Of a stretch of 64,000 nucleotides of DNA, positions 28,034 to 35,514 are shown in pieces; the first letter of the stretch is position 1, and each line of letters begins with the position of its first letter. The notes under the pieces were generated by a model. The model saw only the letters and a program-made list of their open reading frames with translations. It was not told where the DNA came from and made no database searches. A program made the translations under genes and the position numbers. The stretch comes from Thermoplasmata archaeon (GTDB taxonomy: Archaea > Thermoplasmatota > Thermoplasmata > Lutacidiplasmatales > UBA184): positions 1 to 64,000 of the forward strand of contig JAKIWE010000001.1 in assembly GCA_022750195.1 (NCBI GenBank), given 5' to 3'.

Positions 28034-28804
28034 ATGGGCGAACTTCTGTTCATCGGCGCCGGCCTCGGGGACGAACAGGACCTCTCCCGTCGGGCGGTCG
28101 AGGAGCTTCGCCGGGCCCGGAAGGTGTTCACGGAGGAGTACACCGCGGTCTTCCCGCGCGGCGCCCTCGAACGGATCGCGGAGGAGATCGGGCAACGCGT
28201 GAACCGCCTGGCTCGGCCCGAGGTCGAAGGGGGGCGGTCGATCCTCGAGGCGCTGGAGGGCGCGGGGACCGTGGCGTTCCTCACGCCGGGCGACCCCTTC
28301 GCGGCCACCACGCACCTCGCCCTTCGGCTCGCTGCCGAAGAGGCCGGCCACAGCTGGAGGTACCTGCCCGGCGCGAGCGTGCTGACCGCGGCCGCGGGGC
28401 TGCTCGGGCTGATCCACTACCGGTTCGGAAGGACCGTCACCGTCCCGTTCCCGGAGCCGAATTTCGACCCCGCGTCGCCGTGGGAGTGGGTCGCCCGTAA
28501 CCGCGCAGCCGGGCTCCATACCCTCGTGCTCCTCGACCTTCGTCCGGCCGAGGGACGGTTCCTTCGGGCCGAAGAGCTGCTCGCGAGAATGGCGAGCGTC
28601 GACTTGCCGACCCGGATCCTTGGCGAGAGCGATCCGGTGGGGGTGGTCGCCCGGGTCGGTCGTTCCGAGGCGGGCGCGTGGTGGGGTTCGTTATCCCGAC
28701 TCTTGAAGATTGACTTCGGACCACCGATGCACGCGGTCATCGTCCCGGCCCCGGAGCTGCATTTCGAAGAGGCGGCGGCGGTTCGTCGGTGGCGGGTCCC
28801 CTAG
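28034..28804 (+). CDS. dphB: diphthine synthase
   Basis: A SAM-dependent methyltransferase of the tetrapyrrole-methylase fold that methylates the modified histidine of elongation factor 2 during diphthamide synthesis. The 256-residue length is typical. Family signs are the opening GELLFIGAGLGDEQDLS, the segment GDPFAATTH, PGASVLTAAAGLLGLIHYRFG, and a C-terminal VPAPELHFEEAA. It starts nine bases after the stress-protein stop and may be transcribed with it. Confidence 0.92.
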   Translation: MGELLFIGAGLGDEQDLSRRAVEELRRARKVFTEEYTAVFPRGALERIAEEIGQRVNRLARPEVEGGRSILEALEGAGTVAFLTPGDPFAATTHLALRLAAEEAGHSWRYLPGASVLTAAAGLLGLIHYRFGRTVTVPFPEPNFDPASPWEWVARNRAAGLHTLVLLDLRPAEGRFLRAEELLARMASVDLPTRILGESDPVGVVARVGRSEAGAWWGSLSRLLKIDFGPPMHAVIVPAPELHFEEAAAVRRWRVP

Positions 28805-28823
28805 GAACGAGCTCTTCGAAGCG

Positions 28824-29252
28824 CTAGGCCGAGGTCGCGGCCGAGCTGGCCGTTGCACCCTCGGCCTGCGTACCGATCACTTCGGCGAACTCGCGGATAC
28901 GAAACGGGCGAGTGAGGATGGCGTCCGGGCGCTTGGCCCCCATCTCGGGCAGCCCACGACGACGGTCGGGAGTGAGGACGACCACGCGGATGGGGGGGCC
29001 GGCGTCCCGGGCCTCGGCGACCAGCGAGGCGCAACTGCCCTCCGCCAGGCTCGAGTCCGCGATCAGCAGGTTGGGATGGTGGGTGCGCAAGAGCCCCACG
29101 CCCGCCGTCGAGCCCGCGGCCTCGCCCAGGACCTGGACGTGGTGGAGCCGAAGCAGACCCCGGAGGAGGACGCGGGTCTCTTCGTCGCCCGCCACGACGA
29201 TCGCGGTAGGGACCTTGGGCGTCGGTGCTGGATCCGGCTCTGCTACCACCAT
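28824..29252 (-). CDS. receiver-domain protein with degenerate phosphorylation site
   Basis: A 142-residue single-domain protein of the CheY-like receiver fold. The order is AIVVAGDEE (first acidic pair, weak), LLIAD with candidate phospho-acceptor Asp66, VVVLT with Thr94, and ILTRPF where the near-invariant Lys is Arg115. No output domain is present. The Lys-to-Arg change suggests weak or no phosphorylation signalling, that is, a pseudo-receiver. No histidine kinase gene is nearby. The N- and C-terminal 12-15 residues are low complexity. Confidence 0.7.
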   Translation of the reverse strand: MVVAEPDPAPTPKVPTAIVVAGDEETRVLLRGLLRLHHVQVLGEAAGSTAGVGLLRTHHPNLLIADSSLAEGSCASLVAEARDAGPPIRVVVLTPDRRRGLPEMGAKRPDAILTRPFRIREFAEVIGTQAEGATASSAATSA

Positions 29253-29290
29253 CTAGGTCGCCCCGGCGCGACGAGCGAGGGAAACGGCGT

Positions 29291-29299
29291 ACGTATATG
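29291..29299 (-). promoter_or_regulatory. TATA-like element for the receiver gene
   Basis: The box is near-palindromic (ACGTATATG on the plus strand), about 42 bases before the ATG at 29252. Confidence 0.4.
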
Positions 29300-29302
29300 G
29301 AA

Positions 29303-30856
29303 TCATCCGGGAGAATCGTGCCGCCGTCCCCACTCCGCCACTCCGGCAGCGCCCAGGAGGGCGGTCAACGCCTCGTGGTACCCTTCGGTGGGCCCGGTGA
29401 TCAGTCTTGTGGCGAACGGCTCGAGCGCGGCGCCGAACTGGCGCTCCGTGTCGCTGAACTGCCAGGCGTGGGCCTCCCCGCGACCGAGCGCCCGGAGCAG
29501 GCCGAAGGCGAGGCCTCGCTCCTTCCCCTCGCGCGGAAGGCTTTGCAGCAGCTTGCGCTCCGCCGCGGCGGGGCCGTCGACGCGCTGGGTTCGGGCGACC
29601 CCGTCGACGAACTGGGCCTCGCGCGAGAGCTGCTCGTACTGCGGCAGGGCATCGCCGCGCGCGCGAGCGCGGCCAGACTCGGCCGCCCGGCGGAGCAGTT
29701 CGGAGACGCGCCCGGGGGAGGCGCGAGCCTCCTTCACGAGCCGCTCGGCTTCCGCCTCGTCCGGGACGATCGCCCGCACGATCTCGTCCGCGTGGTTGGG
29801 CCAGAGCCGTTCCAGGGCCCGGCTCGCGACGGCTTCATCGATCTCGAACCGGCCGCTCACAGAAGGGAGCACCTCCTCGAGGGCCCGTCGCTCGTCGGGG
29901 GACGCCTGCAGGGCCGCCAGGAAGGCGGCCCGGTCACTCCCGTAACAACGGCCGCCCGCGACGAACAGTGGCTCACGGACGCCGTCCAGGAACCGGCCTA
30001 CCTCCGCCTTCTGGGAATCGACGAGCTCGCGGTCGGAGATCCGCCCGAGGACGTAGGAGCGACGGGTCGCCTTGGCGAGCTCGGGGAGTCGGCTGTGGAC
30101 GCACCGTGCACCGAGGTCGCACCGCAGATTGAGGTCGACCCGAACGACGAACTCGTCCTCCGGCGACGGGCCCGCCACCCCGGTCGTGAGGCGGGCCAAC
30201 AGCTGGCGGTCGTCGCGCACGCACTTCGCGCAGACGCGGAAGCTTCGTTCCGCTCCCGCCCAGTCGACCTCGAGGAACGGCGGTGCGCCCCCTCCTCCGA
30301 GGTGGGCGCATTGGAAGACCCGCCCTCCGTCCGCGGCGGTCAAGCGGTAGGGAAGCCCGGCGAGCTGGGTGGTGAGGAATTCCGGAGGAGGGTGCGGCGA
30401 GCGCCCCGTGCAGTAGAGGGTGTCGGGCGACGCGAAAAAGTGGAGTCCCTTCCGGGCCCACTCGAGATAGCCGTAGAGAAGCCGGCGGGGGTCGGAGAAC
30501 TGTTGGACGGCGATGTGGGCCTCGGGAGGCGCCCTCCCCAAAGGGGCGAACGGGACGTCGCCGCCGGGGAACGGCGCGACGACCAGCGCCGGAAGCTCGG
30601 GTTCCAGGTAGAACTTCAACAGGCCAGCGTACGCGCGGGCCAGCGGCTCGCCCCACCGCCCGCTCGCCCGCTCGAGCGCCTTTTCGTCGTCCCGGTCCCC
30701 ACGGACCGATTCGAGCTCCTCCCGGAGCTTGCCGAACCGCTCCTTGGGAGCCTCGCCCCGGAGCTCCGGAAGGAGAGGGTCGACGCTCTCGCGCAGCTTC
30801 TTGGCGCTCTTGAGCAACTCACCCTCCCGGCCCCCGGAGCCTCGTCGGACCCGCAT
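29303..30856 (-). CDS. conserved-looking unknown protein with Cys-rich core
   Basis: A 517-residue soluble protein that I do not recognise. The N-terminal 100 residues are highly charged and helical. The middle (about 110-290) has a beta-rich region with the Cys set FQCAHLG, RVCAKCVRDD and LRCDLGARCVHS, which could bind zinc. The C-terminal half (about 290-517) is helical. No signal peptide or membrane span is seen. It is transcribed alone, 61 bases downstream of guaAA on the same strand, with an AT-rich spot (CCTTACTAAGG, 30888-30898) about 35 bases before the ATG. A single-stranded-nucleic-acid or ribosome role would be a guess. Confidence 0.7.
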   Translation of the reverse strand: MRVRRGSGGREGELLKSAKKLRESVDPLLPELRGEAPKERFGKLREELESVRGDRDDEKALERASGRWGEPLARAYAGLLKFYLEPELPALVVAPFPGGDVPFAPLGRAPPEAHIAVQQFSDPRRLLYGYLEWARKGLHFFASPDTLYCTGRSPHPPPEFLTTQLAGLPYRLTAADGGRVFQCAHLGGGGAPPFLEVDWAGAERSFRVCAKCVRDDRQLLARLTTGVAGPSPEDEFVVRVDLNLRCDLGARCVHSRLPELAKATRRSYVLGRISDRELVDSQKAEVGRFLDGVREPLFVAGGRCYGSDRAAFLAALQASPDERRALEEVLPSVSGRFEIDEAVASRALERLWPNHADEIVRAIVPDEAEAERLVKEARASPGRVSELLRRAAESGRARARGDALPQYEQLSREAQFVDGVARTQRVDGPAAAERKLLQSLPREGKERGLAFGLLRALGRGEAHAWQFSDTERQFGAALEPFATRLITGPTEGYHEALTALLGAAGVAEWGRRHDSPG

Positions 30857-30917
30857 CCTCGCCCTTCGGCGGTCGAATCGCGAGGGCCTTACTAAGGGTT
30901 GGGGGCCTGAGGCCCGA

Positions 30918-31481
30918 TCATCGGCGGCAGAGGTCGAGGAAGTTCTGGAAGATACGACGGCCTCCTTCGGTGTGCTCGACCTCCGGGTGGAACTGCACGC
31001 CGCGGATCGGCTTGCTCGGATGCGCCATCGCCTCGATCGGGCAGGCCTCGGAGTGGGCGAGCTTCCTCCACCCGTCGGGCAGTCGGACCACCGAGTCGTT
31101 GTGGCTCGCCCAGACGGTCAGATGGGCCGGAAGCTCGCGAAAGATCGGGTCGTCCGGGCCGTCGACCTCCAGGCTCACGCGGCCGAACTCCGGCTGGTTG
31201 CCGCCGGCGACGCTGCCCCCGAAGTGCCGGGCTAGGAACTGATGCCCCACGCAGATGCCCAGGACGGGGACCGAGGTCGCGTCGATCCACTCGCCCACGC
31301 GCCCGAGTTCCGCGTCCTTCCCTTCGAGGCTCAACGCCCCGCCCGAGAGGACCGCTCCGTCGGCGTCGGCCGGAAGCAGCTCAGTGTTCGGGAGGATCGA
31401 GCTTTCGACGCCGAGCTCTTTGAGGACGCGGTATTCGCGGTGGGTCCACTGGCCCCCGTTGTCGATGACGGGAATCTTCAC
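30918..31481 (-). CDS. guaAA: GMP synthase glutaminase subunit A
   Basis: The class I glutamine amidotransferase subunit that supplies ammonia to the separate ATP-pyrophosphatase subunit for XMP to GMP conversion, the split arrangement of many archaea. The 187-residue length is right. The catalytic triad is visible: Cys77 in GICVGHQ, His165 and Glu167 in FHPEVEH. The GTG start overlaps the upstream stop as GTGA, making it the last gene of the ubiX operon. The synthase subunit is not in this window. Confidence 0.93.
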   Translation of the reverse strand: MKIPVIDNGGQWTHREYRVLKELGVESSILPNTELLPADADGAVLSGGALSLEGKDAELGRVGEWIDATSVPVLGICVGHQFLARHFGGSVAGGNQPEFGRVSLEVDGPDDPIFRELPAHLTVWASHNDSVVRLPDGWRKLAHSEACPIEAMAHPSKPIRGVQFHPEVEHTEGGRRIFQNFLDLCRR

Positions 31482-31843
31482 GGACGCTCCGGGGGCGGTG
31501 GGCGGGGGTCGGTAGGGCTCGGGGGGTCCCGGGCGACGCGCTCCTTGATCGCTTCGAGGTCGTGACGCAGGGCCTGGACGTCCCCTCGCATCTTCAGCAT
31601 CTCCTCCTCGAAGACCGTGAAGCCGGTCGGGGACTGCATCCGGTGGGAGATGTAGATGCCAATGAAGACCGCACCGACCAGCGCGAGGATCGTGGTGAAC
31701 ACCAGCGCGACGATGAACGAGACGAAGTTCGCGAAGGCGATCTGGAACGGGACGGTGAAGAGGTGCGTCAGCTCGGCGAACTCGACGAGGAGCAAGAGGC
31801 CGATGATGACGATCCAGAACAGGGCGGCCCGACCTGCGCGCAT
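31478..31843 (-). CDS. small two-TM membrane protein with C-terminal coiled coil
   Basis: A 121-residue protein. Helices lie at about residues 7-25 and 40-65, followed by a heptad-like charged helix (FEEEMLKMRGDVQALRHDLEAIKER, about 77-101) and a Pro-rich end. No family was recognised. Its stop overlaps the guaAA start, and it follows the gene at 31853 by nine bases, so it is part of the same four-gene operon. The layout suggests a membrane scaffold or sensor. Confidence 0.7.
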   Translation of the reverse strand: MRAGRAALFWIVIIGLLLLVEFAELTHLFTVPFQIAFANFVSFIVALVFTTILALVGAVFIGIYISHRMQSPTGFTVFEEEMLKMRGDVQALRHDLEAIKERVARDPPSPTDPRPPPPERP

Positions 31844-31852
31844 GTCTTTTCG

Positions 31853-32392
31853 CTACTCCGCCTGGAGAAGGATGTTGAGCGGGGCGGAGGTCGAACTGAT
31901 CGTCTCGGTCGTCGTCCCCTGCCGGCCCGCCGTCAGGTCGTTGACGTAGAGCGTCGGCGGCAGGTAGTAGATCTCGAACGTCCCCGCGTAGGTGACGGTC
32001 GCCCCGGCGGAATCGACGTAGAGCGCCGTCACGTTGAACGCCACCGGGTTGGCGGCGGTCGCGTAGGCGAGGACGAGCGCGTGGGAGGCGTTCGTCGAGT
32101 TCGTCCAGTGGATCGCCCGCACCGCGGCCGGAGGCGGCCAGCTCACGTTGTCGGAGATGTGCAGTTCGAGCAACTGGTAGCGCACGGTGCTCAGGCCGTA
32201 AAGGTAGACATGGGTCAAACTCGAGCCCGGGACCCGGTCGACGACGAACTCCGCGGTCGCGCTGAGGCTGCCCGCGGTAGGCTGTCCGCTCGAGAGCAGG
32301 TTCGGCGTCACCAGGATCAGCAGCAGGAGGAGGACAGCGACCCCGACGAACGGCCACGGGAACAGGGCCGCCAGCCGCTCCCGTGTCCTCAC
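31853..32392 (-). CDS. single-TM anchored extracytoplasmic protein, unknown
   Basis: A 179-residue protein with a short basic N-terminus, one hydrophobic helix (about 11-30, rich in Leu/Val) and an exported beta-rich domain. It carries NVT, NST, NAS and NVS glycosylation sequons. The start is the GTG at 32392, which overlaps the stop of ubiX as GTGA; the frame is open far upstream, but only as antisense and shadow sequence. No family was recognised. Confidence 0.7.
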   Translation of the reverse strand: MRTRERLAALFPWPFVGVAVLLLLLILVTPNLLSSGQPTAGSLSATAEFVVDRVPGSSLTHVYLYGLSTVRYQLLELHISDNVSWPPPAAVRAIHWTNSTNASHALVLAYATAANPVAFNVTALYVDSAGATVTYAGTFEIYYLPPTLYVNDLTAGRQGTTTETISSTSAPLNILLQAE

Positions 32393-32943
32393 GCAGGCCC
32401 GGCCTTCCACCCGGTATAGAGCGCGTGCGCGACGCCCAGATGGTCGAGCACTTTCCCGGCGAGGTAGTCGACGACGCTCTCGACGCTGGCGGGCTTGAGG
32501 TAGAATGCGGGGACGGGCGGGAGCACGACCACGCCGAGCGCGCTCAGCTCCGCGAGCTGCCGGAGCAGGATCGTCGACATCGGCGTCTCCCGAGGGACGA
32601 GCACGAGCGTTCGCCTCTCCTTGAGGTGGACCTGAGCGGCGCGGCTCAGCAGCGTGTCGGCGAACCCTCCGGCGATCTTGGCGACGGTGGTGCCCGAACA
32701 GGGGACGATCGCCATGCCTCGGGTAGGACGGGATCCGCTGGCGATCGGCGCATCGAGCGCGCGGTCGCTGTAGACCGTGCGGACGAGAGGTGCGAGCTCG
32801 TCGACGCTCACCCCGAGCTCCTCGCGAAGGACGGCCGCACCGCCGTCGGTGACGACGAGCGCTACCGGGGCGCGCGCCGCCTTGAGCCCTTCGAGCACGC
32901 ACCGGGCGAGGGCCGCACCGCTCGCGCCGGTCACGCCGATCAC
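32389..32943 (-). CDS. ubiX: UbiX-type flavin prenyltransferase
   Basis: It makes prenylated FMN, the cofactor of UbiD-type decarboxylases, from FMN and dimethylallyl phosphate. The 184-residue length is right. It shows the N-terminal flavin motif VTGASGAALA, the segment VPCSGTTVAKIAGGFADTLLSRAAQVHLKERR and the characteristic LVLVPRETPMSTILLRQ. The archaeal mevalonate variant also needs a UbiD-like decarboxylase with this cofactor (anhydromevalonate phosphate route), so a link to lipid synthesis is possible. No ubiD is present in the window. It is the first gene of the operon, with a GTG start and a TATA box about 39 bases upstream. Confidence 0.92.
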   Translation of the reverse strand: MIGVTGASGAALARCVLEGLKAARAPVALVVTDGGAAVLREELGVSVDELAPLVRTVYSDRALDAPIASGSRPTRGMAIVPCSGTTVAKIAGGFADTLLSRAAQVHLKERRTLVLVPRETPMSTILLRQLAELSALGVVVLPPVPAFYLKPASVESVVDYLAGKVLDHLGVAHALYTGWKAGPA

Positions 32944-32977
32944 GTACGGTGGATCCTCCGACAGCTTCCTTCCCCGG

Positions 32978-32986
32978 GCTTATAGG
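32978..32986 (-). promoter_or_regulatory. TATA-like element in the ubiX/thiolase divergent region
   Basis: GCTTATAGG on plus, CCTATAAGC on minus. It is about 39 bases from the ubiX start and about 47 from the thiolase start, so it may serve one or both directions. Confidence 0.45.
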
Positions 32987-33013
32987 TCGGAACGGTTCGG
33001 CCGATATGACGTT

Positions 33014-33025
33014 GGGGGAGGAAGG
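33014..33025 (+). promoter_or_regulatory. Shine-Dalgarno site deciding the thiolase start
   Basis: GGGGGAGGAAGG, three bases before the GTG at 33029. It supports that start over the open frame running back to 32777. Confidence 0.6.
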
Positions 33026-33028
33026 CGC

Positions 33029-34195
33029 GTGGGGCGGCGTCGCGCAGCGATCGTCGGGGCCGGGCACACGCGCTTTGGCGTGCTGCCGGCGACGCCCCGA
33101 GAACTGCTGTGCCAGGCCGTCGACGCCGCCGTGGCCAGCGTGGACCGTGGATTCGAACGCGCGTTGGTCGGCGAGGCGTTCCTCGGCACGCTAGGCTTCT
33201 CCGGTTGGCAGCTCGGGAACGCCTCGGCGGTCCTCGCCGAGGAGGCCGGTCTCGTCGGGGTACCGGTCACTCGGGTCGAGAACGCCTGCGCGTCGGCCGG
33301 CTTTGCGCTGCGCCATGCCGCGCTCGCGATCCAGAGCGGCGAGCGGGACGTGGTGCTAGCAGTCGGCTTCGAGAAGATGAACGACACGACCTCGACGCGC
33401 CGCCGGTACTGGCTGGGCGTTTCGGGCGACACGGAGTGGGAGCGGCTCAGCGGACTGACGTTCGCGGGGGTGTACGGGCTGATGGCGGGACGGTACCTCC
33501 ACGACTACGACTGTCCTCCTGAAGCGCTCGCGGAGGTCGCCGTGAAGAACCACGCGAACGGCGCGCTGAATCCGAACGCCCAGTTCCAGAAACCCGTGAG
33601 CCGGGAGAAGGTGCTCGCGGCCCCCCGCGTCGCCACGCCGCTCGGGCTGTTCGACTGTTGCCCGGTCTCGGACGGCGCGGCTGCCTTGCTGCTCGTCGGG
33701 GAGGAGATGGCGCACCGGTTCACCGACACTCCGGTCTATGTAGCCGGGCTCGGGGCCGGCTCCGACCGGCTTGCCCTCCAGGAGCGAGAATCGATGACCA
33801 GCCTGAAGGCGACCCAGATCGCCGCGAAGGAGGCGTTCCGACGTGCCGGGTTCGAACGAAGCTCGGTCCAGTTCCTCGAGGTGCACGACTGCTTCACGAT
33901 CGCCGAGCTGCTCGCGATCGAGGACCTGGGCTTTGCCGAGCCAGGGCGAGCCGGAGCGCTGACGCTCGAAGGGGCTACCCGGCTCCACGGGCGGTTGCCC
34001 GTGAACCCGGACGGCGGCCTGAAAGCGAAGGGTCACCCGATCGGCGCCACGGGCGCGAGCCAGGCGTACGAGGCGTTCGTGCAGCTTCGAGGCGCCGCCG
34101 GGGCTAGGCAGGTCCCTCACGCCGAGCGAGCTCTCACGCACAACGTGGGGGGTTCGGGGGCGAGCGCGACGGTCTCCCTGTTCAGCATCCAATGA
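33029..34195 (+). CDS. thiolase, archaeal acetoacetyl-CoA / SCP2-thiolase-like
   Basis: It condenses two acetyl-CoA to acetoacetyl-CoA, the first step of the mevalonate route, or acts on another acyl-CoA. The nucleophile Cys lies in ENACASAG, the catalytic His in KAKGHPIGATG, and the family segment VHDCFT is present. The usual C-terminal Cys motif is replaced by HNVGGSGAS, as in archaeal thiolases. The neighbour at 34192 overlaps by ATGA and carries a DUF35 domain. In archaea such thiolases form a complex with HMG-CoA synthase through DUF35. Here no separate HMG-CoA synthase gene is present. Confidence 0.9.
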   Translation: MGRRRAAIVGAGHTRFGVLPATPRELLCQAVDAAVASVDRGFERALVGEAFLGTLGFSGWQLGNASAVLAEEAGLVGVPVTRVENACASAGFALRHAALAIQSGERDVVLAVGFEKMNDTTSTRRRYWLGVSGDTEWERLSGLTFAGVYGLMAGRYLHDYDCPPEALAEVAVKNHANGALNPNAQFQKPVSREKVLAAPRVATPLGLFDCCPVSDGAAALLLVGEEMAHRFTDTPVYVAGLGAGSDRLALQERESMTSLKATQIAAKEAFRRAGFERSSVQFLEVHDCFTIAELLAIEDLGFAEPGRAGALTLEGATRLHGRLPVNPDGGLKAKGHPIGATGASQAYEAFVQLRGAAGARQVPHAERALTHNVGGSGASATVSLFSIQ

Positions 34196-35514
34196 GCGGG
34201 ACGCGCGCGGTCACCCGCTCGATCCGCCTTCGACCTCGTTACCGACAAGGGCCGTGGCGGGTGGCGGGTCCCGACGAGGACGCCTTCACCCGTACCGTCG
34301 GCGCCGTGGAGCGCCTCTTGGAGACCCGCTCGACGCCGCGAGAGGTCGCTGTCCGTAAGCTCCACCTTGTCGGCGCCCCCGAAGAGTTCGCTGAGGACGC
34401 CCTGCCTTCGGCCCTCGGGATGGAGAGCCTAGCGGTCCGACGGTACGCCGCTTCGCCGGACGGTGCCTCGGCGGCGATCGAAAGCGCCGGGCACCCGACC
34501 GAAGGCGAGGGGGTCGACGTGATCGTCGGGTTGGACGCGCCCTCCTCGGAGGAGCGACGATCGGGGAGCGCTACCGTCGGGTTGCTCGTGGAGGCCCGAG
34601 AGGGCCTCCGCCTCGAGGGCCACCTACGGGTCCCGGGCCGACACGGGAGCGCCCCTGCTGCCGCTCTGGTCCTCGCGCGGTCCGCGTCGATGATCGACGA
34701 ACTGCCCCGACGGCCCGCGTCGATCTGGCTCGAGTTCCCCGGCGAGGTCCCGGCGGAGTGGACGGACCTTTGGGTCGCTCGTGCCGCCCCCGGAGGATGG
34801 AGGAGCTTCGCTCCCGCCGGCGACCTTGGAAAGGACGCTGCGACCGGGCTACTGTCGTTGGTGCACCAGGCCCGCCAAGAGTGGCCGAACGGGACAGAAG
34901 GGATCGTGGGAGTCGTGGAGCCGACGGGGGCGACCTTACTCAAGTTGCGAGAGAGTGCGTCGGATCGTTCGGGGGCCCCTCCTCCCGAGGACGTACCCGG
35001 CGCCTTGATCGAGCTTCCGACGGGGGACGTCCGCTGGCCGGTCCGCCTCGATGCCGTCTCCGAGGGAGCGTACGTCCCCAGGGCCAGCTATCTGGAGAGC
35101 CTCCCCGCGCGCTGGCGGCTGCTGGGAGCGACGTGTGGGGTCTGCAGGGCGGTCACCTTCCCGCCTCGCTCCCGGTGCAGGAACTGCGGGCGCACGGACC
35201 AGCTCCAGCCGACGGAGCTGCCGCGGCGGGGGTGCACGGTCGCGGCGGTCACCACGATCGCGCCGGGCGCTCAGCCGACCGAGTTCGACCCTCAGGTCGC
35301 GCTCCTCGGGGCCTACTCCGTGGTGATCGTCGAGGTCGTACCAGGAGTTCGGGTCACGGCGCAGGTCACCGATGCGATCGCGGGCACGATCGCCCTCGGC
35401 GACCGCGTCGACCTCGAGCTCCGCCGGCTCTACGCGATGGAGGGCGCCTGGAGGTACGGTTTGAAGGCAGTTCCAACGGACGCGGTCACGCGGTCGGCGC
35501 CGGCGCGGGGCTAG
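34192..35514 (+). CDS. degenerate HMG-CoA-synthase-like domain fused to DUF35 zinc-ribbon/OB-fold
   Basis: A 440-residue protein coupled to the thiolase gene. The last 130 residues or so are a DUF35 acyl-CoA-handling domain: zinc ribbon C-x2-C-x10-C-x2-C (CGVC..., CRNCG) then an OB-fold. The first 300 residues look like the first half of a thiolase-fold HMG-CoA synthase: GPDEDAFTRTVGAVERLLE, then LPSALGMESLAVRRY, then VDVIVGLDAP. Where the catalytic Cys should be (ACxAG) the chain reads ASPDGASAA, so it is probably inactive. The likely role is a structural channelling partner of the thiolase. The HMGCS relation was judged by eye. Its 3' end overlaps the convergent peptidase gene by 29 bases. 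Confidence 0.75.
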   Translation: MSGTRAVTRSIRLRPRYRQGPWRVAGPDEDAFTRTVGAVERLLETRSTPREVAVRKLHLVGAPEEFAEDALPSALGMESLAVRRYAASPDGASAAIESAGHPTEGEGVDVIVGLDAPSSEERRSGSATVGLLVEAREGLRLEGHLRVPGRHGSAPAAALVLARSASMIDELPRRPASIWLEFPGEVPAEWTDLWVARAAPGGWRSFAPAGDLGKDAATGLLSLVHQARQEWPNGTEGIVGVVEPTGATLLKLRESASDRSGAPPPEDVPGALIELPTGDVRWPVRLDAVSEGAYVPRASYLESLPARWRLLGATCGVCRAVTFPPRSRCRNCGRTDQLQPTELPRRGCTVAAVTTIAPGAQPTEFDPQVALLGAYSVVIVEVVPGVRVTAQVTDAIAGTIALGDRVDLELRRLYAMEGAWRYGLKAVPTDAVTRSAPARG

